Assembly (NCBI GenBank): GCA_033763135.1
Contig: JANRKY010000204.1
Coordinates: 22,658 to 86,657 of the forward strand
DNA from: DALYLB01 sp033763135
GTDB taxonomy: Bacteria > Acidobacteriota > Blastocatellia > RBC074
Length of the DNA: 64,000 bases
Direction of reading: 5' to 3'
Shown: positions 45,307 to 55,025 of the stretch, piece by piece
Numbering within the stretch: position 1 is the first letter of the stretch
Layout: every line of letters starts with the position of its first letter
The notes under the pieces: generated by a model
The model's input: only the letters and a program-made list of their open reading frames with translations
Databases searched by the model: none
What the model was told of the DNA's origin: nothing
Position numbers and translations under genes: made by a program

Positions 45307-46683
45307 ATGCCCGCCCATTCAAACCCAGATTCGAGCAGTTCGACGACGAGCGGCGACACAACCGCGGAAGGCGGCTTCAAGCGCGTCCTCTCGCTGCGGG
45401 ACCTCGTCCTGTTCGGGCTCGCCTTTATCGGCCCGACGGCGCCCTATTCAATGTACGGCATCGCCACCGTAAAATCGGGCGGCCATTTGCCGCTGGTCTA
45501 TGCGCTCGCCATGGTCGCGATGGGCTTCACGGCGCTCAGCTACGGAAGAATGGCGACCGCATTTCCCGACGCCGGCTCGACCTACACTTACGCCGCGAAA
45601 GCCCTCCACCCAACCGCAGGCTTTTTCGCCGGCTGGGCATTGATTCTCGATTACATTCTGATCCCCATGTTGAGCGTGATCTTCGTCGGGCTCACGGCCA
45701 ACAAGGTCTGGCCGGAAGCGCCATACTGGCTCTGGGCATTGATTGCGACCGCGGGAATCACCGCGATCAACCTGGGTGGAATCCATGTAACCTCAAGAGC
45801 CAACTATCTGACCAACGCGATCATGATCGCATCGCTGGTCTGGTTCATCGCTGTGACCGTGAAGGCGCTGCTGGCCGGCGTTGGAGAAGGGACGCTCTTC
45901 TCCTCCAAGCCGTTCTACAATCCGCAAACCTTCTCAATCGCAGATATCAACAACACCACCTCGCTCGCCGTGCTCTCCTTCATCGGCTTCGACGGCATCT
46001 CGACGCTGGCCGAAGACGCCCGGAACCCGAAACGCGATATCGCGCGGGCCACGGTGCTGGTCTGTCTGGTGGCCGGCCTCCTGTTTGTCATCGAAAGCTA
46101 TCTGGCGCAGATGGTCTGGCCGGACTACAGGAAATTCGCTCCGGTCGAGACCGCGTTCATGGACATCGGCAGGCTGGTCGGGGGCGCGGCGCTCTTCTAT
46201 TTCTTCTCCTTCGTGCTCGTCGTGGGAGGGATTGCCAGCGCCATCACCGGTCAGGCGGGCGCGTCACGGCTGCTCTGTGGATTGGGGCGCGACCGGGTCC
46301 TGCCCTATCGCGTCTTCGGTTACGTCCATCCGCGACTGGGAACGCCAATTTACAGCATGCTGCTGATGGGCGGAGTGCATCTGGCCGGCGCCCTGCTGCT
46401 GCAATACACGGAGGCCGCGGAGCTGGTCAATTTCGGCGCGTTCATCGGCTTCATGCTCGTCAACCTGTGCGTCATCCGTCACTACTGGGGCCGGATGGGA
46501 TTGCGGCGGGGCAACCAGTCCTTCGTCAATCTGCTCCTCCCGATCCTGGGATTCGCCGTCTGTTTTTACATCTGGCTTCACCTTTCCCGCTTCGCCCTGC
46601 GGCTGGGCGCGGCGTGGATGGCGATCGGCCTTGTTTATCTGTTAGTCCTCACGCGAGGCTTTACGAAGAACGTGGAGAGTTAA
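45307..46683 (+). CDS. APC-superfamily amino acid/polyamine-type permease
   Basis: Product of 458 residues with about twelve hydrophobic helices from residue 30 onward. The APC signatures are present: LVLFGLAFIGPTAPYSMYGI in helix 1, MATAFPDAGSTYTYAAKALH, and LAVLSFIGFDGISTLAEDARNPKRDI in the helix 6 region. The N-terminal 22 residues are Ser/Thr-rich and cytoplasmic. It lies 21 nt after the esterase gene and 12 nt before the oxidoreductase, inside the operon. APC members import amino acids, polyamines or related cations, so its place among glycan enzymes hints at an aminated product as cargo. That is an inference from context. Confidence 0.86.
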   Translation: MPAHSNPDSSSSTTSGDTTAEGGFKRVLSLRDLVLFGLAFIGPTAPYSMYGIATVKSGGHLPLVYALAMVAMGFTALSYGRMATAFPDAGSTYTYAAKALHPTAGFFAGWALILDYILIPMLSVIFVGLTANKVWPEAPYWLWALIATAGITAINLGGIHVTSRANYLTNAIMIASLVWFIAVTVKALLAGVGEGTLFSSKPFYNPQTFSIADINNTTSLAVLSFIGFDGISTLAEDARNPKRDIARATVLVCLVAGLLFVIESYLAQMVWPDYRKFAPVETAFMDIGRLVGGAALFYFFSFVLVVGGIASAITGQAGASRLLCGLGRDRVLPYRVFGYVHPRLGTPIYSMLLMGGVHLAGALLLQYTEAAELVNFGAFIGFMLVNLCVIRHYWGRMGLRRGNQSFVNLLLPILGFAVCFYIWLHLSRFALRLGAAWMAIGLVYLLVLTRGFTKNVES

Positions 46684-46695
46684 GGAGAGCAACTT

Positions 46696-48045
46696 ATGAA
46701 TTCGATCAATCGTCGCAGATTCGTCACTCAGGCGGGGGCCGGCGCAACCGGTTTCCTCGCCGCCGGCCCATTGATTCGGACCGGCTTCGCGAAGGAGAGT
46801 GCCAACGAGGCGGTCAACGTTGCCGTCATGGGAATTCGGTCGCGCGGCGGCGCGCTCTCCGAAGGCTTCTCGAAACTGCCCAATGTCAACGTCTCCGTAC
46901 TGTGCGACGTCGATGAAAACCTGCTGCCCAAAGCCGTGGCCGATGTCGAAAAGGCCTGCGGCAAACGCCCGAAGACGGAAACCGACATCCGCCGCGTGCT
47001 GGAGAACAAGGAGATCGACGCCATCGTCGTCGCCGCGCCGAACAACTGGCATGCCCTGGCGACCATCTGGGCCTGCCAGGCCGGCAAGGACGTGTACGTT
47101 GAAAAGCCGGTCTCTCACAACATCTCGGAGGGGCGCCGCATGGTCGAGGCCGCGCGGAAATACAATCGCATCGTGCAGGTGGGCACCCAAAACCGCAGCC
47201 GCCCGCTCATCCGGGGAGCCGTCGATTATCTGCACGCGGGGAAACTCGGAAAGATCATGATGATCAAGTGCCTCGTCTTTCGCCCGCGCGAAAGCATCGG
47301 CCGCAAGGCGAATGGCCCCGTCCCGAAAGGCGTGAATTACGATCTCTGGCTGGGACCGGCGCAGATGCGCCCATTCAATGAAAACCGCTTCCACTACAAC
47401 TGGCACTGGTTCTGGGACACCGGCAACGGCGAGACCGGCAACAATGGGATTCATTACTGCGATATCGCGCGCTGGATCTTGAAGAAGGATGAGCACCCGG
47501 TCCGCATTCAAAGCATGGGCGATCAGGATCTTCACGATTCCGACCAGGAGACGCCGACCACCCAGTTGTCGGTCCTGGAATACAGCGACCACTCGCGCGT
47601 CCAGATCGAGGTACGCAACGGATTCACCAACGCCGAAGACGGCATCCGGATGGGCCTGCTGGTCTATGGTTCGGAAGGTTGGATGCACCTCGGCACGGAT
47701 GATTGGGCCACATGGTTCGGCCGCAAGGAAGAACCCGGCCCGAAGATGACCGAGGATGAAGCCAACGCCAAAGTCGACACGCTCAACGCGCGCGGTACGG
47801 GCGACGAGCCACACCTGCTCAACTTCATCGATGCCGTGCGCTCCCGCAACCGGCAATCCCTGAACGCCGAGATCCACGAAGGCCATCTCTCGACCAGCAT
47901 GTGCCATCTGTCCAACATCGCCTATCGCGCCAAACGCCAGGTCGTGTTCGATTCGAAGAGCGAGACCTTTCCGGGCGATCGTGAGGCCGACAAGTATTTG
48001 ACGAGGGCCTATCGCGCCCCCTTCGTTGTTCCAACCAGGGTTTGA
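46696..48045 (+). CDS. Tat-exported Gfo/Idh/MocA-family oxidoreductase
   Basis: Product of 449 residues with AAGGAG before the ATG. The N-terminus INRRRFVTQAGAGATGFLAAGP is a Tat signal, as is usual for the exported branch of this family. The Rossmann domain begins VNVAVMGIRSRGGALSEGF, and the catalytic lysine motif is GKDVYVEKPVSHN. The C-terminal substrate domain includes NGIHYCDIARWIL. The family oxidises or reduces sugars and cyclitols with a tightly bound NAD(P). Export suggests glycosidase-like or redox action on a polymer-derived sugar in the periplasm. Mid-operon, 11 nt before the next gene. Confidence 0.88.
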   Translation: MNSINRRRFVTQAGAGATGFLAAGPLIRTGFAKESANEAVNVAVMGIRSRGGALSEGFSKLPNVNVSVLCDVDENLLPKAVADVEKACGKRPKTETDIRRVLENKEIDAIVVAAPNNWHALATIWACQAGKDVYVEKPVSHNISEGRRMVEAARKYNRIVQVGTQNRSRPLIRGAVDYLHAGKLGKIMMIKCLVFRPRESIGRKANGPVPKGVNYDLWLGPAQMRPFNENRFHYNWHWFWDTGNGETGNNGIHYCDIARWILKKDEHPVRIQSMGDQDLHDSDQETPTTQLSVLEYSDHSRVQIEVRNGFTNAEDGIRMGLLVYGSEGWMHLGTDDWATWFGRKEEPGPKMTEDEANAKVDTLNARGTGDEPHLLNFIDAVRSRNRQSLNAEIHEGHLSTSMCHLSNIAYRAKRQVVFDSKSETFPGDREADKYLTRAYRAPFVVPTRV

Positions 48046-48056
48046 GGGGAAAGCCA

Positions 48057-49079
48057 ATGAAGATCGAACGCGGATCCGCAAAAACGCGAATGGGAATGCT
48101 GCTTGGCCTGGCGACGCTGCTGACGATTGCGGGCGGCGGCGCGACGACAACCGGTCAACAGCAAACTGACTCCAGCTCGATTGCTTCCCGCATGCGCCGG
48201 CTGCTGCAGTTGCCGCGGGAGAAGACGGCGCCCAAGGTCGAAGCCCTGCAGCAGAGCGGCGATGGGGAGATTCTGCTCGAAGAGATCCGGTATCAGGCCG
48301 ATCGCGATCACTGGGTTCCCGCCATCGTCGCCAGACCGCGCGCCGCCGTCGGTCCTTTGCCGGCGATCATCTGTCTGCCCGGGACGAATGGAACGCGGCA
48401 GCATCTGACCGATTCGACGCTCCGCCTGACCGAGTTCCCGCGAACCGGCTGGTCGCGCGCCCTCGCGGCCGAGGGCTATGTGACGATCGCGATCGACTAT
48501 CGCGGCTCGCCGGCGCGGGACCAGAACATCTATACCGACGCGGTCCGGGCGCAACTCGAAGGCGGCAGTTTTATGGGACAGCTCGTTCACGAAGTCGTTC
48601 GCGCCGTCGACTATCTGCAGACCCGGCCCGACGTCGATCGATCTCGGATCGGCGTCACCGGCTTCTCTCTGGGCGGAGCGATGAGCTGGTACGCGGCGGC
48701 GGCCGATCCGCGCCTGACGGTGGTCGTTCCCGTGTGCGGCGGCGTGGGGACATACGATCTGCTCCTCGGCAATCAGAAACGGACTGGCTATCACTCCCAG
48801 TATTTCTATCCCGCCGGCTTTCTGAAGGAGTTTCCGGGCGATCAACCCGACGTCTTCGCCGCACTGGCGCCGCGCGCCGTCCTGGTTGTGGGGCGCGACC
48901 AGGATCAGGGAATGCCGGTCGAAGGCCTGCGCAAACTGGAACAGGAGGTGAAGGCGGCCTATGCCAGACGCGGCGCAGCCGACCGATTCGCCGTCCACGT
49001 GACGCCCGGAGAACACACCTACACCAACGAAATGTTCGACCAGGTCAAAGCCTGGTTCGCGCGTTTTCTCAGGCGGTGA
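48057..49079 (+). CDS. Exported single-domain alpha/beta hydrolase (dienelactone-hydrolase-like)
   Basis: Product of 340 residues. I use ATG 48057 (AGGGGAAAG upstream); a TTG five codons earlier is weaker. Residues 1-35 include a signal sequence (MGMLLGLATLLTIAGGG). The catalytic triad is visible: Ser204 in TGFSLGGAM, Asp281 near VVGRDQDQG and His320 in PGEHTYTNE. The oxyanion-region LPGTNGTRQH follows strand 3. Probably an ester hydrolase acting on the same substrate as its neighbours. It is 2 nt from the next gene. Confidence 0.83.
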   Translation: MKIERGSAKTRMGMLLGLATLLTIAGGGATTTGQQQTDSSSIASRMRRLLQLPREKTAPKVEALQQSGDGEILLEEIRYQADRDHWVPAIVARPRAAVGPLPAIICLPGTNGTRQHLTDSTLRLTEFPRTGWSRALAAEGYVTIAIDYRGSPARDQNIYTDAVRAQLEGGSFMGQLVHEVVRAVDYLQTRPDVDRSRIGVTGFSLGGAMSWYAAAADPRLTVVVPVCGGVGTYDLLLGNQKRTGYHSQYFYPAGFLKEFPGDQPDVFAALAPRAVLVVGRDQDQGMPVEGLRKLEQEVKAAYARRGAADRFAVHVTPGEHTYTNEMFDQVKAWFARFLRR

Positions 49080-49081
49080 TC

Positions 49082-51337
49082 ATGAGATTTCGCATCCATT
49101 GCCTCAGGCGCATCTGCCTGGTCGGCCTGACCTCGTTCATCGCCGTCGGCGCCGTCGGCGGACCGTTCCGCGCGTCGGCGCAACGGGCCGGCGAATTGAA
49201 CTTCATCTCCGAGCTGGTGGATTACCGCACGATCCGGGACATGCTGCCGGCGCATCTGCGCCGCCTGGTCGCGGAGCGTCTGGCGGAGCGGAAGCGAACG
49301 ATCGCGCGAATCGCTTCGCCGGAGGATGTCGCCCGCCGGCGAAGCGAGGTGCGGGCGAAGATTCTCGCATCGATCGGCGGCCTTCCCGAAAAGACACCCC
49401 TGAACGCCCGCGTCGTCGGGACGATCGAACGGGACGAATACCGCATCGAGAAGCTCATCTTCGAAAGCCAGCCGCGCTTTTTCGTCACGGCCAATCTGTA
49501 TCTTCCAACAAGAGGGCGCGGCCCGTATCCGGGGATTCTCGTCCCGCTCGGCCACGAGCCGGCGCCCAAGGCCTATCCGGACGCGCAGCACCTGCTCATC
49601 GGTCTGGCGCAACGGGGATTCGCCGCGCTTGCCTGGGACCCGATCGGCCAGGGCGAGCGGATACAGATCTACGATCCCGATCTGGAAGAGTCGAAGGTCC
49701 TTCGCTCGCCGACCGAGCATGCCGTGGTCGGCATGCAGTGCACGGTGGTCGGCGACAATCTCGCGCGATACATGATTCAGGACGGCATTCGCGCGCTCGA
49801 TTATCTGCTGACACGGCCGGAGATCGATCCCGCGCGCATCGGCTGCACGGGCAATTCCGGCGGAGGCAACCTGACGGCCTATCTGGCGGCGCTCGACGAT
49901 CGCATACATGCGGCGGCGCCTTCCTGCTGGCTGACGTCATGGGACGGGCTGCTCGGGACGATCGGCCCGCAGGACTCCGAGCAGACCCTCTTCCCCTTCA
50001 TCGCGGAGGGCATCGATTATCCGGACTTCATTTACGCCGTCGCTCCCAAACCGTATCTCATTCTCGGCGCGACGCGAGACTTCTTCTCGATCAACGGAAC
50101 GCGCGAGACCTACACCGAGGCGAAGAGGATCTATGACACGCTCGCCGCGCCGGAAAAGCTGTCGATGGTCGAGGCGGACGACTATCACGGCTATTCCGCG
50201 CCGCGACGGCTGGCGGCCTATCGCTGGTTCGAGCGCTGGTTCAAAGGCTCCGAGGAGGTCCGATCGGAATCCCGGCCGGAATCCGGAATCGAGCTGTCGA
50301 CCGACCAGGAGCTGCGCTGCACCGAGACCGGCCAGGTGACCACGTCCCTCAACAGCGAAACGGTCTTCTCCCTGAATCAAAAGCGGGCCGAACAGCTTCG
50401 CTCGCAGATGCGCCCGCAGCCCGGCCGCAGCGAGTTCCCGGCATTCCAGGCCGAGATCCGAAACCGCGTGCGGCAATCGCTCAACCTCACGCTTCCTCAA
50501 AATCCCGTTCCGGTGAAGTCCTACGGCCACTTCGACCACCCTGGACATCGAATCGAAAAGCTCGTCTACGAAAGCGAACCCGGGATCTTCATTCCCTCTC
50601 TGCTCTATCTTCCGAAAACGACTGAGACGAAGAGGCCGGCCATCCTTTACGTTCACGGCCGCGGCAAGGCCGCCGGCAGCGCGGACCTGAACGAACTGGT
50701 CGCGGCCGGGTTCGTCGTGCTCTCGATCGACGTGCGAGGAGCTGGCGAAACGATGGTCATCGAGTCCCAACAGAGCAACGACACGCGGCCCTATTTTGGA
50801 GATTTCGACAGCACGATGATCGCGCTGCTGCTCGGCAAACCCCTGGTCGGCATGCGCGCGGCGGATATCATCCGGGGCCTCGACCTGCTTCAATCACGCG
50901 CCGAAGTCGATCCCGGCAGGATCTATGGCTTCGGAAAGGACGACGGCGCGCCGCCGATGCTCTATGCCGCAACGCTCGATGAGCGCATCCGGAAGATCGC
51001 CATCGAAGGCATGCTGGTCTCGTACCAGTCCATCACCACGCATCGAATTCATCGCCAGGTCTTCGAACATATCGTTGACGGCGCGCTGAAATCTTATGAC
51101 TTCCCCGACCTGGCCGCGGCATTGGCGCCGCGCCCGACATGGATCGTCAATGGCGCCGACCCGATCGGGCGGCGGATTGCGCTGCCCGATCTGAAAAAAC
51201 AGTACGCCACGGCGACCGCTCTCTTTCGATCGCTCGAAATGGAATCGTCGCTCCGCATCGCAAACAGAAAAGATCCAGAGAGAGCCGCCGCCTTTTACCG
51301 CGACTGGCTCGGCCGCACCGGAGAGGGAAAACAATGA
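49082..51337 (+). CDS. Exported double alpha/beta-hydrolase, paralogue of 43033-45285; Asp at second elbow
   Basis: Product of 751 residues from ATG 49082; the open frame upstream overlaps the previous gene and is not coding. After the signal peptide, domain 1 has Ser259 (GCTGNSGGGN), Asp333 (TRDFFS) and His369 (DDYHGYS). It aligns end to end with the protein at 43033 (shared LPEKTPLN/LPERTPLN, YRIEKLIFES/YRIEKVIFES, WDPIGQGERIQIYDPD). In domain 2 the elbow reads GFGKDDGAP: Asp sits where the catalytic Ser belongs, giving G-x-D-x-G. Either a binding-only domain or an Asp-nucleophile variant. The stop overlaps the next start (ATGA). Confidence 0.82.
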   Translation: MRFRIHCLRRICLVGLTSFIAVGAVGGPFRASAQRAGELNFISELVDYRTIRDMLPAHLRRLVAERLAERKRTIARIASPEDVARRRSEVRAKILASIGGLPEKTPLNARVVGTIERDEYRIEKLIFESQPRFFVTANLYLPTRGRGPYPGILVPLGHEPAPKAYPDAQHLLIGLAQRGFAALAWDPIGQGERIQIYDPDLEESKVLRSPTEHAVVGMQCTVVGDNLARYMIQDGIRALDYLLTRPEIDPARIGCTGNSGGGNLTAYLAALDDRIHAAAPSCWLTSWDGLLGTIGPQDSEQTLFPFIAEGIDYPDFIYAVAPKPYLILGATRDFFSINGTRETYTEAKRIYDTLAAPEKLSMVEADDYHGYSAPRRLAAYRWFERWFKGSEEVRSESRPESGIELSTDQELRCTETGQVTTSLNSETVFSLNQKRAEQLRSQMRPQPGRSEFPAFQAEIRNRVRQSLNLTLPQNPVPVKSYGHFDHPGHRIEKLVYESEPGIFIPSLLYLPKTTETKRPAILYVHGRGKAAGSADLNELVAAGFVVLSIDVRGAGETMVIESQQSNDTRPYFGDFDSTMIALLLGKPLVGMRAADIIRGLDLLQSRAEVDPGRIYGFGKDDGAPPMLYAATLDERIRKIAIEGMLVSYQSITTHRIHRQVFEHIVDGALKSYDFPDLAAALAPRPTWIVNGADPIGRRIALPDLKKQYATATALFRSLEMESSLRIANRKDPERAAAFYRDWLGRTGEGKQ

Positions 51338-53100
51338 AGCCCAGCCGCCTCCCAATCCTCGCCCTGCTCTGCAGCCTTCTGCTCTGCGGCCCGCTCAGCG
51401 CGCAGACGAAGAAGAGCGCATTGCCCGGGCAATACTTCCGCCTGCTGGCGGCCGGCGCCGCGCGGGTCGAAACCCGGTTGAATGCGCAGCCGAACGCGGG
51501 ATTGAAGCTCCTCGAAACGGGCGAGGGCTGGCGCCACTTTCCGTACGCCATCCTCGCCCCCGCGGTCCTGTACGCCAAACGCCATCCGCAGAACCCGCAC
51601 TACCGCGCGCCGCAGATGCGCGACCTGGCGATCCGAATCGGCGACCTGCTCGCCAACGAACACGAGAAGGGCCTGTTCGAGCCTCGCGGCGACAGCGACT
51701 GGGATACGTATATGTGGCTGGAGGCGTGGCGCATCCTGCAGTCCGATCTGGGGCCGGCGCGCCGCGCGCGCTGGCAGCGCTGCCTGGAGGAGAACGTCGT
51801 CCTCGTCTTTTCCGATGCCGCCGAACGATACGATTTCGCCTGGTACAACTCGCCATATACGGGAACATCGCCGAACCACTATGCCCTCTATGCCGCCAAT
51901 CTGCTGCTGGCGGGACGGCTCTTCGGCAACAGGACCTGGGAGGAACTGGGACTGAAAATTCTTCGCCGCTTTTCGCTCACCGAACAGACCAGCGATGGAT
52001 ATTGGGGAGAGCACAGCAGGTCGGGGCCGACCATCGGCTATAACCATCTCACGCTGAGCGCGGTCGCGCTTTATTGGGAATACGCCAGAGACCCGGCGGC
52101 CCTGGCCGCGCTGCGACGCGCGACGACCTTTCACGAAAACTTCACCTGGCCCGATGGGACGCCGGTCGAGACCGTCAACGATCGCAATCGCCATTGGGGC
52201 GTCAGCGCCTGGAGCCACTTCGCTTTTTCGAACTTTCCGGACGGCCGCCGGTACGCGGAATTCCTGACCGGTTTCTTCCGCCCGGAAACACTGACGATGG
52301 AGAGCCTGGGACGCCTTGCGCAGGGCGCGCTCTATTATCACGAAGGCCCGGCCTCGCCCATTCCGCAGGATCGCCCGCAATATTCCCGGCAAATGAACAT
52401 CCCCGCCGGCATTCGGAAGACCGCGCCATGGGTGGTCGCGCTCTCCGGGATTATCGACACACAGGCGATCAACAGTCAGTTCTATCTCGACCGGCAGGCG
52501 CACCTCGCCATCTTTCACGAAAAGCTCGGGCAGATCATTTCGGGCGCGAACTCCAAACGCCAGCCGGAGCTCGCGACGTTCTCCGAAAAACTGCTGGGAC
52601 AGGTCGTCCACATGCCGCTCAGCAGCCGCCTGCAGATGAGCGACCGGCAGGATCGCCTCTCACTGGCGTTCAACACGTTCTTCAGCGACCTGTACATCCC
52701 GCGCCCCGACGGCGAGGAGCTGTCCTTCAAATTCGTCATCAGCGGAAGAGGGACGCCCGCCGAAGAGCCGCGATTGACCCTGCAATTGCGGCTGCATCCG
52801 GGCGAGACGCTCGAAACCGGCGCGGGGCGCAGGCTGACGCTGGGCGCCGATCGCATCGAATTGAACGCCGCCGCCATCGGCGGCTGGATTCGCCATCACG
52901 GCTGGACCATGAAAGTCGATCCGGCCGCGCAATTGATCTGGCCCGTCTATCCGCACAACCCCTACGCAAACGCGCCGGAAACGAAGATCGAGCACGCGGT
53001 GGGCGCCCTCTCGGTTCCCCTCCGCCTCAAATCGCGCCCCGGGCACTACATCCGGCCGAACGAACAGGAAATTTCCTTTACCCTCCGCGTCGGCGAATAA
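51334..53100 (+). CDS. Exported polysaccharide-lyase-like toroid protein
   Basis: Product of 588 residues. ATGA coupling with the previous stop plus GAGAGGG sets the start; residues 1-24 are a signal peptide. Residues 60-390 are helical with repeating hydrophobic pairs, like an (alpha/alpha)n toroid. It has NSPYTGTSPNHYALYAANLLLAG-type and TIGYNHLTLSAVALYW helices and a conserved-looking ETVNDRNRHWG. A C-terminal beta-sandwich follows (about 400-588, ELSFKFVISGRGTPAEEPRLTL). The architecture recalls heparinase II/III, alginate or hyaluronate lyases (PL8/15/17/21 types). I cannot assign a PL family or confirm catalytic Tyr/His residues, so the enzymatic call is tentative. Confidence 0.62.
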   Translation: MKPSRLPILALLCSLLLCGPLSAQTKKSALPGQYFRLLAAGAARVETRLNAQPNAGLKLLETGEGWRHFPYAILAPAVLYAKRHPQNPHYRAPQMRDLAIRIGDLLANEHEKGLFEPRGDSDWDTYMWLEAWRILQSDLGPARRARWQRCLEENVVLVFSDAAERYDFAWYNSPYTGTSPNHYALYAANLLLAGRLFGNRTWEELGLKILRRFSLTEQTSDGYWGEHSRSGPTIGYNHLTLSAVALYWEYARDPAALAALRRATTFHENFTWPDGTPVETVNDRNRHWGVSAWSHFAFSNFPDGRRYAEFLTGFFRPETLTMESLGRLAQGALYYHEGPASPIPQDRPQYSRQMNIPAGIRKTAPWVVALSGIIDTQAINSQFYLDRQAHLAIFHEKLGQIISGANSKRQPELATFSEKLLGQVVHMPLSSRLQMSDRQDRLSLAFNTFFSDLYIPRPDGEELSFKFVISGRGTPAEEPRLTLQLRLHPGETLETGAGRRLTLGADRIELNAAAIGGWIRHHGWTMKVDPAAQLIWPVYPHNPYANAPETKIEHAVGALSVPLRLKSRPGHYIRPNEQEISFTLRVGE

Positions 53101-53144
53101 ACACGGACTTCCCCGACGCCCGATGACGCACAATGAGGAGCGCT

Positions 53145-55025
53145 ATGTCATTCTGGAAAAGCTTGTATTCCCGGGCGGGACGGTCTCTCCGCATTCTCGC
53201 TCTCCTGCCGCTGCTCGCAATGGCGGCGCTTCCCTTTTCGGCCCACGGGCAAACGGTTCAGTTGGAAGCCTCTTCCGAATACTCCCGCCCGGACCCCTTC
53301 GGCAACATCGTCGAAGCGGATCGGAGCAAGGGCGAAAACCGCGACGCAAAAGATTCCCCGGGCCTTCTTCGCGCCGCCCGCAATGGCTATGCCTCGTTTC
53401 ATCTGACGGCGAAGCTCCCGGCGGGCGGACCGTATTCGCTCTCCGTCAGCTTTCAGAAGCCGGCGGGCCTGCAGATCGATCTGTTGAAGGCCTGGTATCA
53501 CCTTCATCAGAAGAGCAGAACGTACTATCCCGATGCGCTGATCCCCGTGCTCAATCCCTTTCAGGCGAGCCTGCCGGATGCGGAAAACAGGATTCCCGGC
53601 CAGACCTCGCAGGCCTTCTGGGTGGACGTCTTTATTCCTCGCGATACGCCGCCCGGGCGCTATGACGGCGAAGCGACGCTTCAATCCGGATCGAGGCGCG
53701 CGTCGATGAAGATTCAGTTGGAAGTCCTGCAGGCCGCGATTCCGGAAGATGACCCGGTGATCGTCGACCACAACTCCTATGGGACCTCGTGGCTGGCGCA
53801 GCTGTATCCCAAGCTCAGCCGCGCACAGGGAGACGGCTTCTTTCGCAGCGACGCGCTGTTCTCGCTGATCCACGCCTATCATCGCCTGTTCTATGAACAC
53901 CGCGGCGCGTTTCATCAACTCGGCTACGGGCACGCGGGCAAGGTCGGCCCCGAGTTCGCGCCGGCGCTGGCCGGCGTGGGACGCGAAAAGAAAATTACGA
54001 GCTGGGAGCTCTATGATCGCCACTACGGGCCCCTGCTCGACGGCAGCGCCTTCGCCCGGACTCGACGCGGCGCGCGCCCGATTCCATTCGTCTATCTGCC
54101 GATCAACCCGGAGTGGCCGGCCTCGTTTCTAGCCTGGGGCGAACCGGGCTACGAAGCGGAGTTCGTCAACGTCGTGGGCGAGATGGAACGGCACTTTCGG
54201 GCCAAAGGCTGGACCCGCACCCGATTTGAGATGTTCTTCAATCATAAGAAACGCTACAAGGGGTTCCACTGGGACGGAGACGAAGCGCGGTTCTCCAAGG
54301 ACGACGCGCCGGCCCGGGAGTTCGACCGGCTGCTGAAAAAGGCCGTCCCCCGCGATTCGCCGGTGCAATTCGTTCATCGCCTGGACGCGAGCTGGCGGCT
54401 GGAAGATCAGTTCAAATCGCTGGCCGGCGTGGTCAATTTCTGGATCTGCTCGACAACCATTCTCAGCTGGCTGCCGGAACCGCTGCAGGCCGTCCGGCAG
54501 CGGGGCGACATCGTGTGGACCTATGCCGGTCCGCCCGCAATCGACGAGGCCTCCTCGGCCATCCTCGAAAATCCGCTCCGCGCCTGGATGTGGAGTGCGG
54601 ACGGCTATGTCCATTGGCTGACCGTCAGCCCGAGCACAGACCCGTGGTTCGCCTCCGAGGGAGAGACGACCTGCCTGGCCTATCCCGGCGAGAGATTCGG
54701 CATCGATGGCCCCATCCCAAGCATACGGCTGAAGATTCAACGCAATTTCCTGCAGGACCTGAGCCTCATGCGGGCGCTGGAGAAGACCCACGCGCCCGAC
54801 CTGCTCCGCCGGGAGGTGAGCCGGCGCGTCAACGGAACCGCGCCCGCCGATTGGTGGAACCCGCGCCCAGCGCTGGCCAACCTTCCGCCCGAGGACTGGA
54901 CCAACCCCGCCATCGATCGCGCCGTCGCGGCCACCCAGCATCGCTATCAGAACTGGAGCCCGCGCTACTGGCAACCGATCCGCCAGTACATTCTCAACCT
55001 TGCCGAAGGAGGGCAGCCCCAATGA
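53145..55025 (+). CDS. Exported GH123/DUF4091-like glycoside hydrolase
   Basis: Product of 626 residues. I use ATG 53145 because GAGGAG ends 4 nt upstream; an ATG at 53133 is in frame. A signal peptide is followed by a beta-sandwich containing FWVDVFIPRDTPPGRYDGEATL, the typical N-domain strand of the DUF4091/GH123 group. A TIM barrel begins near residue 215. The pair D379-E380 in WDGDEARF matches the position of the catalytic Asp-Glu of GH123 N-acetylgalactosaminidases, and GVVNFWICSTTILSW matches the following barrel strand. Substrate probably an N-acetylhexosaminide, by family. The stop overlaps the next start as ATGA. Confidence 0.72.
   Translation: MSFWKSLYSRAGRSLRILALLPLLAMAALPFSAHGQTVQLEASSEYSRPDPFGNIVEADRSKGENRDAKDSPGLLRAARNGYASFHLTAKLPAGGPYSLSVSFQKPAGLQIDLLKAWYHLHQKSRTYYPDALIPVLNPFQASLPDAENRIPGQTSQAFWVDVFIPRDTPPGRYDGEATLQSGSRRASMKIQLEVLQAAIPEDDPVIVDHNSYGTSWLAQLYPKLSRAQGDGFFRSDALFSLIHAYHRLFYEHRGAFHQLGYGHAGKVGPEFAPALAGVGREKKITSWELYDRHYGPLLDGSAFARTRRGARPIPFVYLPINPEWPASFLAWGEPGYEAEFVNVVGEMERHFRAKGWTRTRFEMFFNHKKRYKGFHWDGDEARFSKDDAPAREFDRLLKKAVPRDSPVQFVHRLDASWRLEDQFKSLAGVVNFWICSTTILSWLPEPLQAVRQRGDIVWTYAGPPAIDEASSAILENPLRAWMWSADGYVHWLTVSPSTDPWFASEGETTCLAYPGERFGIDGPIPSIRLKIQRNFLQDLSLMRALEKTHAPDLLRREVSRRVNGTAPADWWNPRPALANLPPEDWTNPAIDRAVAATQHRYQNWSPRYWQPIRQYILNLAEGGQPQ

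Noticed and set aside
48734..49081. Upstream extension of the second double hydrolase
   Set aside because: It overlaps the 3' end of the preceding hydrolase in another frame; signal peptide and spacing support ATG 49082.
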